In this document: positions 28,224 to 37,469 of the stretch, piece by piece | Numbering within the stretch: position 1 is the first letter of the stretch | Layout of the letters: the number at the start of each line of letters is the position of its first letter | Assembly (NCBI RefSeq): GCF_001316105.1 | Contig: NZ_BBCP01000013.1 | Location: 1 to 37,469 of the forward strand | Reading direction: 5' to 3' | Origin: Thermogymnomonas acidicola JCM 13583 | GTDB taxonomy: Archaea > Thermoplasmatota > Thermoplasmata > Thermoplasmatales > Thermoplasmataceae | DNA length: 37,469 nt | Position numbers and translations under genes: made by a program | The notes under the pieces: model-generated | The model's database searches: none | What the model saw: only the letters and a program-made list of their open reading frames with translations | Told to the model about the DNA's origin: nothing

Positions 28224-28900
28224 ATGGACACCGCCATATTCCTGGGCGCCTCGGGATAACGGTGCTGGAAATGTCTGAGGCCGCCGCGGTATCCGTGATC
28301 ATGTCCTCGGAATCTGGGGGGGATAAAAGGCCCTATGCGGGCACGGCGCTCGGTGTAATCACAGTCATGGTGCCCACGTTCCTCATCGGCTCCTACATAT
28401 CGAGGCTGCCACTGCTCTACGTGCGCCTGTTCTCCGCAACCCTCCTCCTCTACTTCGGCATAAGGCTCGCCAGGAGTGCAAGGAGGTCAATCATATACCA
28501 GAGAAAGGGTTTCCCGCAGAAGGATGAGGAGAAGACAGCGGGCCTGTGGGCCGCATCATATTCGGTGGGCCTGGTGGAGGCGTTCGAGGCTGCGATAGTC
28601 CTTGTTGCGCTGGCACCCCCCCAGGGCATCGTGTCAACACTTTACGGCATGCTTGCTGGGGGGGTGGCTGCCACGCTGGTCGGTGCCTACATCCTAAAGT
28701 CCCAGGTCAGGAAAATGAAGCAGGCCGCCATGAAGTCCGTGGTTTCTGCTCTCCTTCTCTCCTTCTCCGCCTTCTGGTACACGGAGAGCTTCAGGCCCAC
28801 CAGCGACCTCTTCCTCCTCCCTGCGTTCGCCATCTTCCTTGTTGCGGTCTATGCGTACGGCAACCACGGGATCGGGAAGGAGAGCGCGGCCGGCCACTGA
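28224..28900 (+). CDS. Small polytopic membrane protein (COG4280 / FTR1-like)
   Basis: About 225 residues, six or seven helices in two similar halves. Each half opens with an acidic motif in a helix: TVLEMSEAAAVSVI (about residues 13-26) and GLVEAFEAAIVLVAL (about 113-127), reminiscent of the E-x-x-E helices of FTR1 iron permeases and of predicted membrane proteins in COG4280. Transport of a metal ion is conceivable but is only an inference. The N-terminus MDTAIFLGAS is joined to the rest through G3 28253-28255 (4 needed). SGGDKRP has an extra Gly from a 7-nt run. The start ATG 28224 comes just after the corrected end of the hydrolase, so the two look co-transcribed. Confidence 0.6.
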
Positions 28901-28921
28901 ACGACCGGGGTGCCGTTGGTA

Positions 28922-30147
28922 TCACCCTATCCTCCCTCCGCCCGCCTCCACTGGCCCAGGCGCTGAGCTCACCCTTCCCCACCAGGCAAGGAGAGGCAGG
29001 GCCGCAAAGGATATGGCCGCCATGGAGAGCCATGCCGGTGTGTAGCCGGACAGGGCATCCACGTATGTGAACGCGAAGGGGGGGAAGGCAATGCTCAGGA
29101 CCTGCTGCATGAAGTTCACGAAGGCCAGAGAGAATGAGACCATGGACCTGTCATGAACGAAGAAAGCAGCTATTGCATAGAGGATGGAGAAGCCGTCCAC
29201 GGTGAGCATGCCCATGGCGACCAGGGAGAGCGACACTGCGTATATGTTCCTTAGAAGGGCCACAGCCACGAGGAGCGCGCCGGTCAGGACAAGTACCGCT
29301 ATGAATGTGCCCATCTTCCTCCTGGTCCTCTGGAACTGCATGCCCCCCCCACCAGGCCACCTATGAAGCCCAGGAAGAGGAAGAGTGAACTCACGGTGCC
29401 TGCGGTGGCGGTTCCTGAGTGCAGCCCGGTCTCCAGGTAGTACACCATGAACTGCCCCGTGATCGTCTCGGCCACCATCGGGGCTATCCCGGCCACAGGC
29501 ACTATCCAAAGGTACCTTGAGGCCACCACCCTCTTCAGGTTCGACGAGAGCGCCCTTCCAACTGACCTGTGCTCACTGACGCCCATGAGGGCCACATAGC
29601 TCACCGCCCCCCCAGTGCCAGTGCCAGCGCTCCGCCCAGGGACATTGTGATCCTCCAGCTCATGATCCTGTCCAGGTATGCCCAGCCCAGTACCCCCCCG
29701 GTGCCAGCACCGATGTTGAAGGCCCCCCCGTTGTAAATCCCCCCCACATGAACAGTGTACCTGTCTCTGGGGGGGACTATCTCAGAGAGCGAGCCCAGTG
29801 CCGGGGGGGAGAAGAAGAATGCAGAGCCCATGCCCGCAAAGAACCTGGATGCGAAGAGTTCGGGGGAGGTCCTGCGATAGGCCCGTGACTATTGATGCCA
29901 GGCCAAGTATGCTTATGCCCAGGGTGGCAGTGAGCCTGTTCCCCCCCAGCCTGGATGCCAGGATACCGCCCAGGAGCTGGAAGGTCGCAAGGCCAATGTA
30001 GAAGCCCGTTGTCATAAGGCCAAGCTGCGGTATGCTCAGGTCCAGCTGCCTGGATATGTAAATGAGTGCAGGAGATATATCGAACCAGTTAAGAGCGTAC
30101 ACTGCCCTTGCGGTGTGGATGGCCGCGGCCCTGAGGGACGCCCTCAT
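28922..30147 (-). CDS. MFS transporter
   Basis: About 400 residues with about 12 helices. The N-terminus has AVYALNWFDISPALIYISRQL, then FYIGLATFQLLGGILASRLGGN, the MFS loop region, and GLSQDLPELFASRFFAGMGSAFFFSPA. The second half starts at about GRALSSNLKRVVASRYLW. The substrate is unknown. Frame breaks: G5 29862-29866 (4 needed), C7 29607-29613 (5) and C8 29343-29350 (6). Surplus Pro/Gly occur in IVPPRD, VGGIYNGG and FFSPPA. ATG 30147 overlaps the TruA stop (ATGA), so the transporter is the second gene of that operon. Confidence 0.82.
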
Positions 30148-30936
30148 TGCCCACCGACCGCCCTGTCAGCCATGCCCTTCCACAGCGAGGCCCTCACGCT
30201 GTGCTTCCTGTAACTCTCCAGTGCGCCCTCGAGCTTGGAGCGCTTCACGGTGTGCCTGAACTGCACACCCTCGTACTCTATGTCCACCAGGACAAGGTAT
30301 TCAGGCTCAGCCAGGAAGCGGTTCCTGCCCTGGAGGCTGAACGGTTCCGGCACTTCTTCGCTTTCGACGTAATGCAGAGCGAAGCCCATTATTGACCTTA
30401 TCTGGTGCCATATGAAGCTCTGGGCATAGAAGTCCACAGTGACAGTGTCTCCATCGCTCATGACCTCTATCCTGTCGATCCTCCTCACTGTGTTCCGGCG
30501 GTCAGCCTTGGCAAAGTTCCGGAAGTCATGGGTGCCCTGGAACATAGACAGTATCCTCTCCAGCCTCTCCGCATTAATATTATTTCCTGTGATGTGGTAC
30601 CTGTACTGCTTCATTTTGCAGTGCCTTGGGTTGAAGCCCTCGGCCACCCGGGCGTAGGCATAGAAGAGCATGTCCTCTATCGAAGCGTTCAGGTAAGAGA
30701 GGATGTCCTCCGGGTCCCTTTCGCTCGATACTGTGAAGGCGTTCCCCCCCAGTGCAGAGACGAGCCTGTCGGTCCTGGCCGCACTCCTGATCCTCTGGAA
30801 CACTCCCAGCTCGGCCAGGTGCTTCTCTATTGTCCCCCCCTCAATGCTCCTATCCCCCCCGTTACCCCCCTCTGGAAGCCGGTGTATCCCGAAGCGTCGT
30901 AGGCGAACTTGATGAGGTAGTTGGGGGGATGTCCAC
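30144..30936 (-). CDS. truA: tRNA pseudouridine synthase TruA
   Basis: Makes pseudouridine in the tRNA anticodon arm (positions 38-40 in the family). After correction the N-terminus reads IPNYLIKFAYDASGYTGFQRG, then GTIEKHLAE, the catalytic block SAARTDRLVSALG(G)NAF with the invariant Asp, NPRHCKMKQYRYHI, FAKADRRNTVRRI and QSFIWHQIRSIMG, all TruA hallmarks. Frame breaks: G6 30923-30928 (4 needed) and C6 30865-30870 (4). C7 30854-30860 and the run in SALGGNAF add single residues. GTG 30936 is chosen because it sits about 26 nt after TTTTTATCC and directly precedes the conserved N-terminus; longer upstream frames are spurious. Confidence 0.92.
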
Positions 30937-30956
30937 CTGACCGGGATCTGGAGATA

Positions 30957-30967
30957 GGATAAAAAGC
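30957..30967. promoter_or_regulatory. Shared bidirectional TATA region between truA and reductase
   Basis: AGGATAAAAAG serves as a TATA-like box on both strands: about 26 nt before GTG 30936 (minus) and about 27 nt before GTG 30989 (plus). The two start codons are 52 nt apart, so the polymerases would compete for one site. Confidence 0.5.
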
Positions 30968-30988
30968 CAGTTGCGCTTAACTCCAAGC

Positions 30989-31965
30989 GTGATAACTGTA
31001 GCCGGGCTTGGTGTGGCAGGTTCTTACCTCCTCAGGCGCCTCCACATGGAGGGGGGGTTCAGTGCTGAGGGATACGACCCCAAGCCGCCGGGATACTACA
31101 TACCCTGCGGTTACGCCGTTAATTTCAACCTCTTCAGGGACTACTGCCGTATGGCCGGGCTAGAGCCTGACAACTACCTGCTTTCATCTGGCCGGAGGGT
31201 TGTCATGGAGAACTCCTCCGGCCTCTCGATGGAGTTCAGGAACGTGGGCCTTAGCACCATAGAGAAGAACAGCTTCGAGAGGGACCTGGTGGAGGGCCTG
31301 AGGGTGCACAGGGAGAGGGCTAAGGCTGGGGGGGACGAGGTCACGGTGGACGCCACAGGCATCTCACGGTCCATCATCGGCCATGCCAGGGACGACTTCC
31401 GCATGCAGACCCTTGAGTACCTGGCGGACAGCGGCCTCTCGGATGCCTTCCTCTTCCACTACTTCCCCCCCCGTGCATCGGGCTACCTCTGGTCGTTCCC
31501 GCTGGCAGGCACTTCCATGTGGGCTCGGGCACCTCAGACCCTGTTTTGCTGAGGCAGTCCCTCTCCACTTTCAGTGGCCATGTCATGAGAAAGGTTGGCA
31601 GGGCGATCAGGCTCAGGCCGCTCTTCAGGGAGATTGTGAGCGGCACCATAGTGGCAGTTGGCGAGGCCGCAGGGCTCGTTTCACCCATCACCGGCGAGGG
31701 CATACTGCCCGCACTGGAGAGCGCCGAGATCCTGGTGCAGTGCCTGAAGAGGTACGATGGGGGGGATGAGGCCCTCATGGCTTACAGGAAAAGGGTAGAG
31801 GGGCACTTCTTGAGGTACGTTAAGCTGAGCAGGCTGCAGCGGGACTTTGCATCGAAACCGAGTGTGAGGGACGTCCTCTACCTCAGGGCAGCAAAGGAAG
31901 ACCTGGTGCACTTTGGCATAGGGGTGAGTGCACTCCGCATGCTCCTCTCCCTCGCACTCACATGA
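30989..31965 (+). CDS. Geranylgeranyl reductase-family FAD-dependent oxidoreductase
   Basis: About 320 residues. The N-terminal dinucleotide fold ITVAGLGVAGSYLLRRL (G-x-G-x-x-G), the conserved GYYIPCGYAVN, a VDATG strand, and the second FAD-binding motif GEAAGLVSPITGEGILPAL place it in the geranylgeranyl reductase flavoprotein family, which saturates isoprenoid chains of archaeal membrane lipids. It is somewhat short for the family, and a GGPS-type substrate pocket cannot be read, so it could act on another substrate. One frame break near 31508-31509 (probably GG for GGG) at the L-A-G-H-F-H-V-G-S-G turn. MEGGFS and KAGGDE have surplus Gly. Ends 8 nt inside the convergent aldolase gene. Confidence 0.8.
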
Positions 31966-33960
31966 CCCCCCCGCCGTCCACCGGTATCATCGCGTCTGTG
32001 GTGACCCCCCCGAAGGTACTCTCGTCCAGGAGGGCGAGGAGGACGTTCGCCACATGCTCTGGGAGCACCTCCCTGTGGAGCAGGTTCTGCGTCTTGTACT
32101 CCTCCACGGTCTGGCCCTTGGCCTTTGCCCTGGCCTCTAACACGCCGTTCTCCCAGATCTTCGAGCCCCCCCTGAAGACCTTGTCCGGGTTTATTATGTT
32201 GGCCCTGATGCCGTACCTGCCGCCTTCCCTGGCCACATAGTGGCATATGTGGGCCGCGAAGGCCTTTGTTGAGCCGTATGCCGCCATACCTGGGCCCGGG
32301 TGTGTGAGGTTCTTGGTTATGTTGAACACTATGTTACCGCCAATGCCCTGCTGCTTCATGACCTTGAAGGCCTCCCTTGCAACTAGGAACATGGCCCTGG
32401 CGTTGACCTGGTAGTGCCTGTCCATGTCCTCCACCGTTATCTCATCTATGGGTGCGCTCTTCAGTATGCCAGCGTTGTTGAACACCGCGTCTATGCCCCG
32501 TAGTTCGAAACGATGAACCTGAACATCTCCTCTATCTCCTGGGGCTTCGAGAGGTCGACCCTGTAGGGCACCACATAGCCCTGTGTCTCAGCCGAAAGAT
32601 TCCTGGCCACATCGTCAATGCTGCTGTCCAGGTCGCAGGCCACCACAAGGGCACCCGCCCCCCCGGCTAGCTTCCTGGCGGCCTCAAGGCCAATGCCACT
32701 GGCGGCACCTGTGACTAACGCAACCGATCCCTGGAGCATCTTCGGCCTGTACTTCCTGAGCTTTGCCTCCTCCAGGGGCCAGTACTCCATGGCGTACGCC
32801 TCCTCCCTGCTGATGAACCTGTGCCCCCCCGCCAGCTTCTCTGCCCTCGAGTTCACCAGTATGCTGTGCACCACCTGGTCCCTCACTATCCTGGCCTCCT
32901 TCAGGCTCGTACCTGCGGTGATTATGCCGAACCCGCGCACAACAATGGCAGTCGGGTACGGATCGTGCATGGGATACCCCCCCTTCACGTACCTCTGCCA
33001 CTCCTCCCTGTACCTGGAGGCGAATGCATCCACCGAGCCCGGGATCTCACCGGGATCCCTGATGTACAGGTAGTCGTACTTGGTCCTTATGAGCATGTCC
33101 GGGGTCGCCGGGCCCGAGTGCTCGAAGGCCTCTGCCTGCCTGCTCCTTGAGATCCTCACCGCCTCTTCCGACCTGTCAACGAACAGGACCTTCTTGCTGG
33201 ACCTGGAAAGGGAGCCCCCCCTCAGTGGGTAGTGCTGCCAGGAACGGCTGCGGGTCAGCCTCCCCCCCGTGCACTACTTCGAGGGGGTCTTTGCCCACCC
33301 TTTCCTCCAGGTACTTCTCCGCCTCGTCCACAATCTCAATGTGCCTCCTGTAGCTCTCCTCCGCAGTGGAGCCGAAGGTGAAGAGGCCATGCCTGGAGAG
33401 TATGATGCCCCCCCTGACGGAACTCGACATGTTCTCGACCAGTGGCAGCAGGGCCCTGGCGAGCCTGAAGCCCGGCGGTATGTAAGGAACCACTAGGACG
33501 TTACTGAATATGCCCTCCACATCCCTTTCGCTGAGGTTCGTGTTCGTTATTGACAGTATCGCGTCGGCGTGGGAGTGGTCTACGAACCTGTGCGGTATGA
33601 AGGCATGGAGGAACGTCTCCACAGACGGGGACGGCTCAGAGGGATCGAGCATGCTCTTCCTCAGGTAGTCCATCATCTCCTCATCGGTCATCGATTCCCT
33701 CTTCCTGGCAAGGAGGAGGTCTTCCATCCTGAGGCCTGTGAAGCCACTCTCTTCTATGGACGCCAGGTCGGAACCGCTCCCCCCCTTCACCCTGAGCACA
33801 TAGACCTCCCTGCCAGCGTGGTCGACCTCATACCTCTTCAGGGATGTGTTGCCGCCCCCCCGTGCAGCACGAGATCCGGATCAGAACCTATGAGCCTGGA
33901 GGTGTAGACCCTCGCTTCCATCTCGTCCCTGAACTGCCTGGGAGACCACTTTGACTGCAT
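31958..33960 (-). CDS. Class II aldolase / short-chain dehydrogenase fusion (RhaD-ADH type)
   Basis: About 660 residues. The N-terminal domain is a class II aldolase: LVLHGGGNTSLK, VDHSHADAILSI and SRHGLFTFG, with the metal-binding His pair H-S-H. The C-terminal domain is an SDR: ALVTGAASGIGLEAARKL (cofactor loop), FNNAGIL, AAYGSTKAFAAH (Tyr and Lys of the Y-x-x-x-K) and a closing TTDAMIPVDGG. This is the architecture of bifunctional rhamnulose-1-phosphate aldolase/lactaldehyde dehydrogenases. Frame breaks: C7 33855-33861 (5 needed), C7 33215-33221 (6 or 3) and C4 32496-32499 (5 needed, a contraction). ATG 33960 follows CATTTTTAAG by about 25 nt. No other rhamnose gene is visible, so the sugar is uncertain. 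Confidence 0.88.
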
Positions 33961-33979
33961 GCCGCAGTATCCCTCCGCC

Positions 33980-33990
33980 TCTTAAAAATG
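33980..33990 (-). promoter_or_regulatory. TATA-box-like promoter of the aldolase fusion
   Basis: Minus-strand CATTTTTAAGAG centred about 25 nt before ATG 33960, in the 33-nt gap after leuS and touching its end. Confidence 0.45.
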
Positions 33991-33993
33991 AGA

Positions 33994-36757
33994 TCATTCC
34001 TCTAGCACTATGGCCGGCTCCCTGGCCACGGGTTCTTGCCCCCCCTGGGACTCAGGTCCCTTACCGTTACCACAACCTCAGTGCTGAAGAGGCCCTCCAG
34101 GTACTTCCTGTTCCTCTCAAGCACAGCCGCCTCGTCTATTGAGAGGAGCGATATGTTCTTCCTGTTCTTCATGAAGTCTGGAATGAAAGACCTTTCCTCC
34201 CTGTCCAGCTCGTTCTGCCTTCCTGAGAGGATCATCTCCGCTATCCTCCTGGCCCTCTGTGAGTGGCAGCCTATCACTATCCTCTTGGGTTTAAGGGATG
34301 TTGCCTTCAGTATGGAGCGTATGTCCTCCACAACCCTGTCAAGGTAATCCTCAGATTCTATTGTGCCCCCCCAGTCTATCCTGCCGTCTATTTCCACATC
34401 GATCCTCTCAGTGCTCACAAAGGAGTCCTTAACGAGCCTGTGCCAGTACTCCTCGCAGGTATGCGGTATGGCAGGCATCATGCAGATGAGCCAGTCTCTC
34501 AGCACCTTGCCGAGGCCCCCCCTGTTCACGTCCCCCCCGCCCCCCCTGGTCTGGTAGCGCCTTATGTCGTTCAGAACCTCGTAGAATATCTGGACATACG
34601 CGTTCCTGATCGAGTACTGTTCCATGCTATCTATGAAGGCCCTCATGTGCATGTAAAACCTCGAAACGAACCACCTGTCTATGTCCTCCTCCCCCCCTCC
34701 GTGGGCCTGAAGTTCTCCATGAGGTCCACGAACATCTCGTACTTCTTCCTCAGCGCGGATACATCAGTCTCGTTCCAGTCCAGGTTCGTGGATATGTCCG
34801 CGTTGACGGCCACGTAAAGCCTGTAGATGTCCGCAGAGTACTTCCTGGAGATTGTAAGGAGGGAGACCACGTTCCCCTTGCTCTTCGATATCTTGGCACC
34901 GTTAGAGACGACAAGGCCCGTTATTATCAGGCCCTTCGGCAGGTCCCTGCCCCCCCTGAAGAGCGCAGAGTGGTTCATGATGTAGAATGCCAGGTGGTTG
35001 GAGAGGTGCGGGAAGGCTGTTAGCCTTATGTCCACACCGTACCAGTACTCGCGCTGCTCCCTGGCCCTCCTCGCCAGCTCGATGACCCTGCTATCATACC
35101 TGCTCCCATCTATGCCGGAATAGCCATAGATGTAGTCCATGAGGTCGTACGGCACGGAGCCCAGGATCTCCCTTATCTGAACCAGTTCCCTGATGTTCGT
35201 GTAGACTATCGGGTATATGGTGGAATCGGAGAGAGATTCAATGACCCACCTCTCATCGAACGGCAACCTGGTGCCCAGGCCACGCCTCCTGGCGCACGGC
35301 CTCTCCCGGAGCCAGTCCACGGCCTCGTGCATGAGCTTCGCATAGTATTCCGGGACGTACAGCATCGAGTCTATGAGCCTGTGGGACGCCTCCTTCCACT
35401 CCGGGACAGAGTAGTCTATGAACCACTGGTCCTGGAGCACTGCCACGACGACCTTGGACCCTGACCTTGTCTCGGCCTTCCTTGACGTCTCGTAAACGAT
35501 TATTGCGGAGCCAGATGAGAGAAGCCTCTCCCCTGACCCTTTCCCTTGCCTCTTTCACCGGGAGCCCGGAGAACTCGCCGCAGTTTTCTAGCATCTTACC
35601 GTTGTAGAACTCGTCCCTGTACAGGCGCTGTGTGGCCTCCCTCAGCTTGTCGGCCTCGGATATGCCCGTAACGTGCATCTCCGTTTCCAGTGATTCCACA
35701 GTGGCGCTTCCCTCCGGCACCGATATGATCTTGATCGGGCCCATGTCAGCCCCGGACTCCCTGAGCGCAACGTGGTCCCATATGGAGTGGCCAGGCACCG
35801 AGTAAACAATGCCAGTGCCGTTGTCGGGGGGGTCAACGAAGGCAGATTCAAGCACCGGGACCTCCCTGCCGTGATGGGTACCCTGAAGCTCGCACCCATG
35901 ACCTCGGCCTTCTCCACAGGCCTGATCACCCTGGCACCCCTGTACTGGTAGCCCAGCTTCTCCGAGGCCTCCCTGGAGACCACGACCCTTCTGCCTTCAA
36001 GTTCCATCAGCACGTACTGCGCTGAGGGCGAGATCCAGAGGTTCGTTATCCCGAATATCGTCTCCGGCCTGAGCGAAGCGGCAACGATGTCGAAGTCCCT
36101 GCCACTGAATATCACTCCTGTGAACTCCTCTATCGTTACCTTGTCCACATCACCGTCCGCTATGTCGTCTTCGCCCACCGCGTTCTCGTCCCTGACGCTG
36201 TAAAGTACCGGGTGGCTCCCCTGCTTTATGTAGCCCATGGAGTTGAGCTTCTCGAACTGCCACTTGACAAAGTCCTGGTAAACCTCGTCCGCTGACGTGA
36301 AGCGCCTTGTCCAGTCGATGGAGTAGCCGAGGGCGGAGAAGTCGTTCACTATCGCGTTAGAGAAATAGTCCGCTATGGCCTTCGGGTCCTGGAATTTCTC
36401 GAGCAGTTCAGGTATCCTTCCCTCATCCTCGTACTCCCTCAGGTATGATATGTACTGCTCCTCGATCTTCTTCTCCCTGTTCCTTAGCCGCTCTGAGAAT
36501 GCGATTATGGGCGTCCCGCTCTGGTGGAACGCCATGGGGGGGAAAAGCACGTTGAAACCCCTGGTCCTCTTGTACCTCGCGATTATGTCTGCCAGAGTGT
36601 ATGTCCTGCCGTGGCCGACATGGAGCGAGCCATTGGTGTATGGCCACGGGACGGTTATCAGGAACTTCGGCCTGCTGGCATCCACATGTGGCTCGAACAG
36701 CCTGGCCTCGGCCCACTTCCTCTGCCACTTCCTCTCAATCTCCGGGTCCATACGCAT
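33994..36757 (-). CDS. leuS: Leucyl-tRNA synthetase (archaeal type)
   Basis: Charges tRNA-Leu. About 915 residues. HIGH motif as NGSLHVGHGRTYTLAD (about residue 40), the CP1 editing domain with GTGIVYSVPGH, KMSKS as AKISKSKGNVV, an anticodon-binding helical domain and a C-terminal extension after DRWFVSRF. Frame breaks: GG near 35876-35880 (G3 needed), an extra G near 35525-35535, C7 34691-34697 (5 needed) and C7 34039-34045 (5 needed); the last restores the end EPAIVLEE and TGA 33994-33996. Surplus residues appear in LFPPMAF, FVDPPD and RGGRD. The start ATG 36757 shares one base with the decarboxylase stop (TGATG). It is co-directional with tRNA-Leu but far from it. Confidence 0.95.
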
Positions 36758-37305
36758 CACACTATGAGCACAGCCGCAGCTACTGTGGTCGTCCACTCGC
36801 CATTGCGGAGCACCACGGCATTAGAAGCAATGTGGCTCGTCTTGAGTATCTTGTCCTCCAGGGAGTACTCCTCCTTCTCCTCATCCCACACCAGCTTGTC
36901 CTTCATGCCCATGGTGCTGGCCAGCATTTCAGCAGCTAGCTTCTCCGCGTACCTGCCAGCCATGTTCTCCGTCTCACCGAAGCTGTGGTGCTCGCTGAGG
37001 TATCCCCCCCACCTGCTCCTGTCCCTGGGTATGGCGAGCCCTATGGCCGAGGAGACCATCCTGTTCAGTTCGTCGGATGAGTTCCTGGCCAGGACGGTGA
37101 ATATTATCTGCCCAGGGCTGAGCATCTTCAGGCCCTCCTCCCGAGGCACAACCTCGGCATAAGGAGGGAAGATTGAGCTTATGCTCACCAGGTTGAACTG
37201 TGCTATTCCCGCATCCCTCAGGGCCTCCTCGAAGGATTGCAGCTGGCTGCTGCTCCTTCCCACGCCCCTTGTGAAGAAGACCTTTTTCGGGACAAAGTCA
37301 TTCAT
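36757..37305 (-). CDS. Pyruvoyl-dependent arginine decarboxylase
   Basis: Decarboxylates arginine to agmatine, the first step of archaeal polyamine synthesis. About 182 residues; the precursor self-cleaves at a Ser-Ser pair to create the pyruvoyl group. [15 protein letters not shown] (about residues 37-51) carries this SS-I-x-P-P motif; [21 protein letters not shown] and [10 protein letters not shown] are family blocks, and the Glu in the latter half is compatible with the active site. Intact frame: no correction needed, though RWGGYL has a 7-nt run, so one Gly may be surplus. ATG 37305 is preferred over longer frames since a CTTAACCTATAAG box lies about 23 nt upstream. It overlaps leuS by one base. 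Confidence 0.93.
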   Translation of the reverse strand: MNDFVPKKVFFTRGVGRSSSQLQSFEEALRDAGIAQFNLVSISSIFPPYAEVVPREEGLKMLSPGQIIFTVLARNSSDELNRMVSSAIGLAIPRDRSRWGGYLSEHHSFGETENMAGRYAEKLAAEMLASTMGMKDKLVWDEEKEEYSLEDKILKTSHIASNAVVLRNGEWTTTVAAAVLIV

Positions 37306-37319
37306 CTGCACCTGAATGT

Positions 37320-37333
37320 GCTTATAGGTTAAG
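37320..37333 (-). promoter_or_regulatory. TATA-box-like promoter of arginine decarboxylase-leuS
   Basis: Minus-strand CTTAACCTATAAGC centred about 22 nt before ATG 37305. The remaining 136 nt to the window edge show no recognisable gene. Confidence 0.45.
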
Positions 37334-37469
37334 TTTTTCGTGATGGAGGTCTCCCTTTTGCGGTGAGTGGCGGGGGGGCTAGGATCCGAGCATGCCTGCA
37401 CACGGCGTGACAGTAAAACTGCTGTCAATGATTTCAGGACACAGGAGACCAGTTAAGGCCAGTGGGCGC

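Noticed and set aside
30405-30902. Open frame on the plus strand opposite truA
   Set aside because: It is antisense to a gene with clear TruA motifs and has no domain of its own.
1-37469. Programmed frameshifting or phase variation at poly-G/C tracts
   Set aside because: Too many genes, including housekeeping leuS, truA and DAHP synthase, and a tRNA are hit; in-frame +3 excess would not be rescued by frameshifting.
1-37469. Widespread pseudogenisation
   Set aside because: Breaks lie almost only at G/C runs and motifs continue perfectly across them; decaying genes would also show scattered substitutions and stops.
37428-37469. Start of a plus-strand gene at the right edge
   Set aside because: Only 42 nt are available and nothing in them is diagnostic.

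Overview
This window most likely comes from an archaeon of the Thermoplasmata (Thermoplasmatales-like), at a GC content well above that of the familiar members. Supporting signs are an archaeal-type leucyl-tRNA synthetase, a pyruvoyl-dependent arginine decarboxylase, a geranylgeranyl-reductase-type flavoprotein, a dolichol-kinase-like protein, an alkyltransferase/endonuclease V fusion of the kind characterised in Ferroplasma acidarmanus, heavy use of AGG (Arg) and ATA (Ile), and genes whose start codon often lies 23-28 nt after a TATA-like box (leaderless transcripts). The species is inference; no rRNA is present.

The dominant feature is a sequence anomaly. G and C homopolymers of 5-8 nt are hugely over-represented (about 30 runs of 6-8 nt in the first 5 kb), and nearly all that I could phase against a conserved protein or RNA are too long by 1-3 nt. 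Where the excess is 3, an extra Gly or Pro appears inside an otherwise invariant motif; where it is 1 or 2, the gene is frameshifted. About 28 of the 35 protein genes are broken this way. I therefore give gene coordinates spanning the whole reconstructed gene, with the shift positions in the evidence. An assembly or base-calling artefact is the simplest explanation.

Layout. 1-4651: dolichol-kinase-like membrane protein (5' truncated), GNAT, malic enzyme with an overlapping GNAT, and a convergent DtxR/MntR regulator. 4687-7705 (minus): DUF302 protein, then an ABC exporter operon (N-glycosylation-rich anchored exodomain, permease, ATPase). 7774-11004: aromatic amino acid operon (chorismate mutase, prephenate dehydrogenase, DAHP synthase) followed by a glycosyltransferase. 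11059-14712: MFS transporter and a second ABC exporter pair. 14709-16558: D-threonine aldolase/D-serine dehydratase-like PLP enzyme and a HAD phosphatase. 16686-22169: two MFS transporters, an APC permease and a CbiZ-like cobinamide amidohydrolase. 22358-24740 (minus): a third ABC module, again with an anchored exodomain protein. 24741-25157 is gene-poor with inverted repeats beside tRNA-Leu(CAG). 25345-28900: radical SAM/SPASM protein, alkyltransferase-endonuclease V fusion, alpha/beta hydrolase and a small membrane protein. 28922-37305: MFS transporter plus TruA, flavoprotein reductase, aldolase-dehydrogenase fusion, LeuS and arginine decarboxylase.

Together this is a chromosomal stretch rich in transport and membrane functions. 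I see no transposase, integrase, phage gene or CRISPR array.
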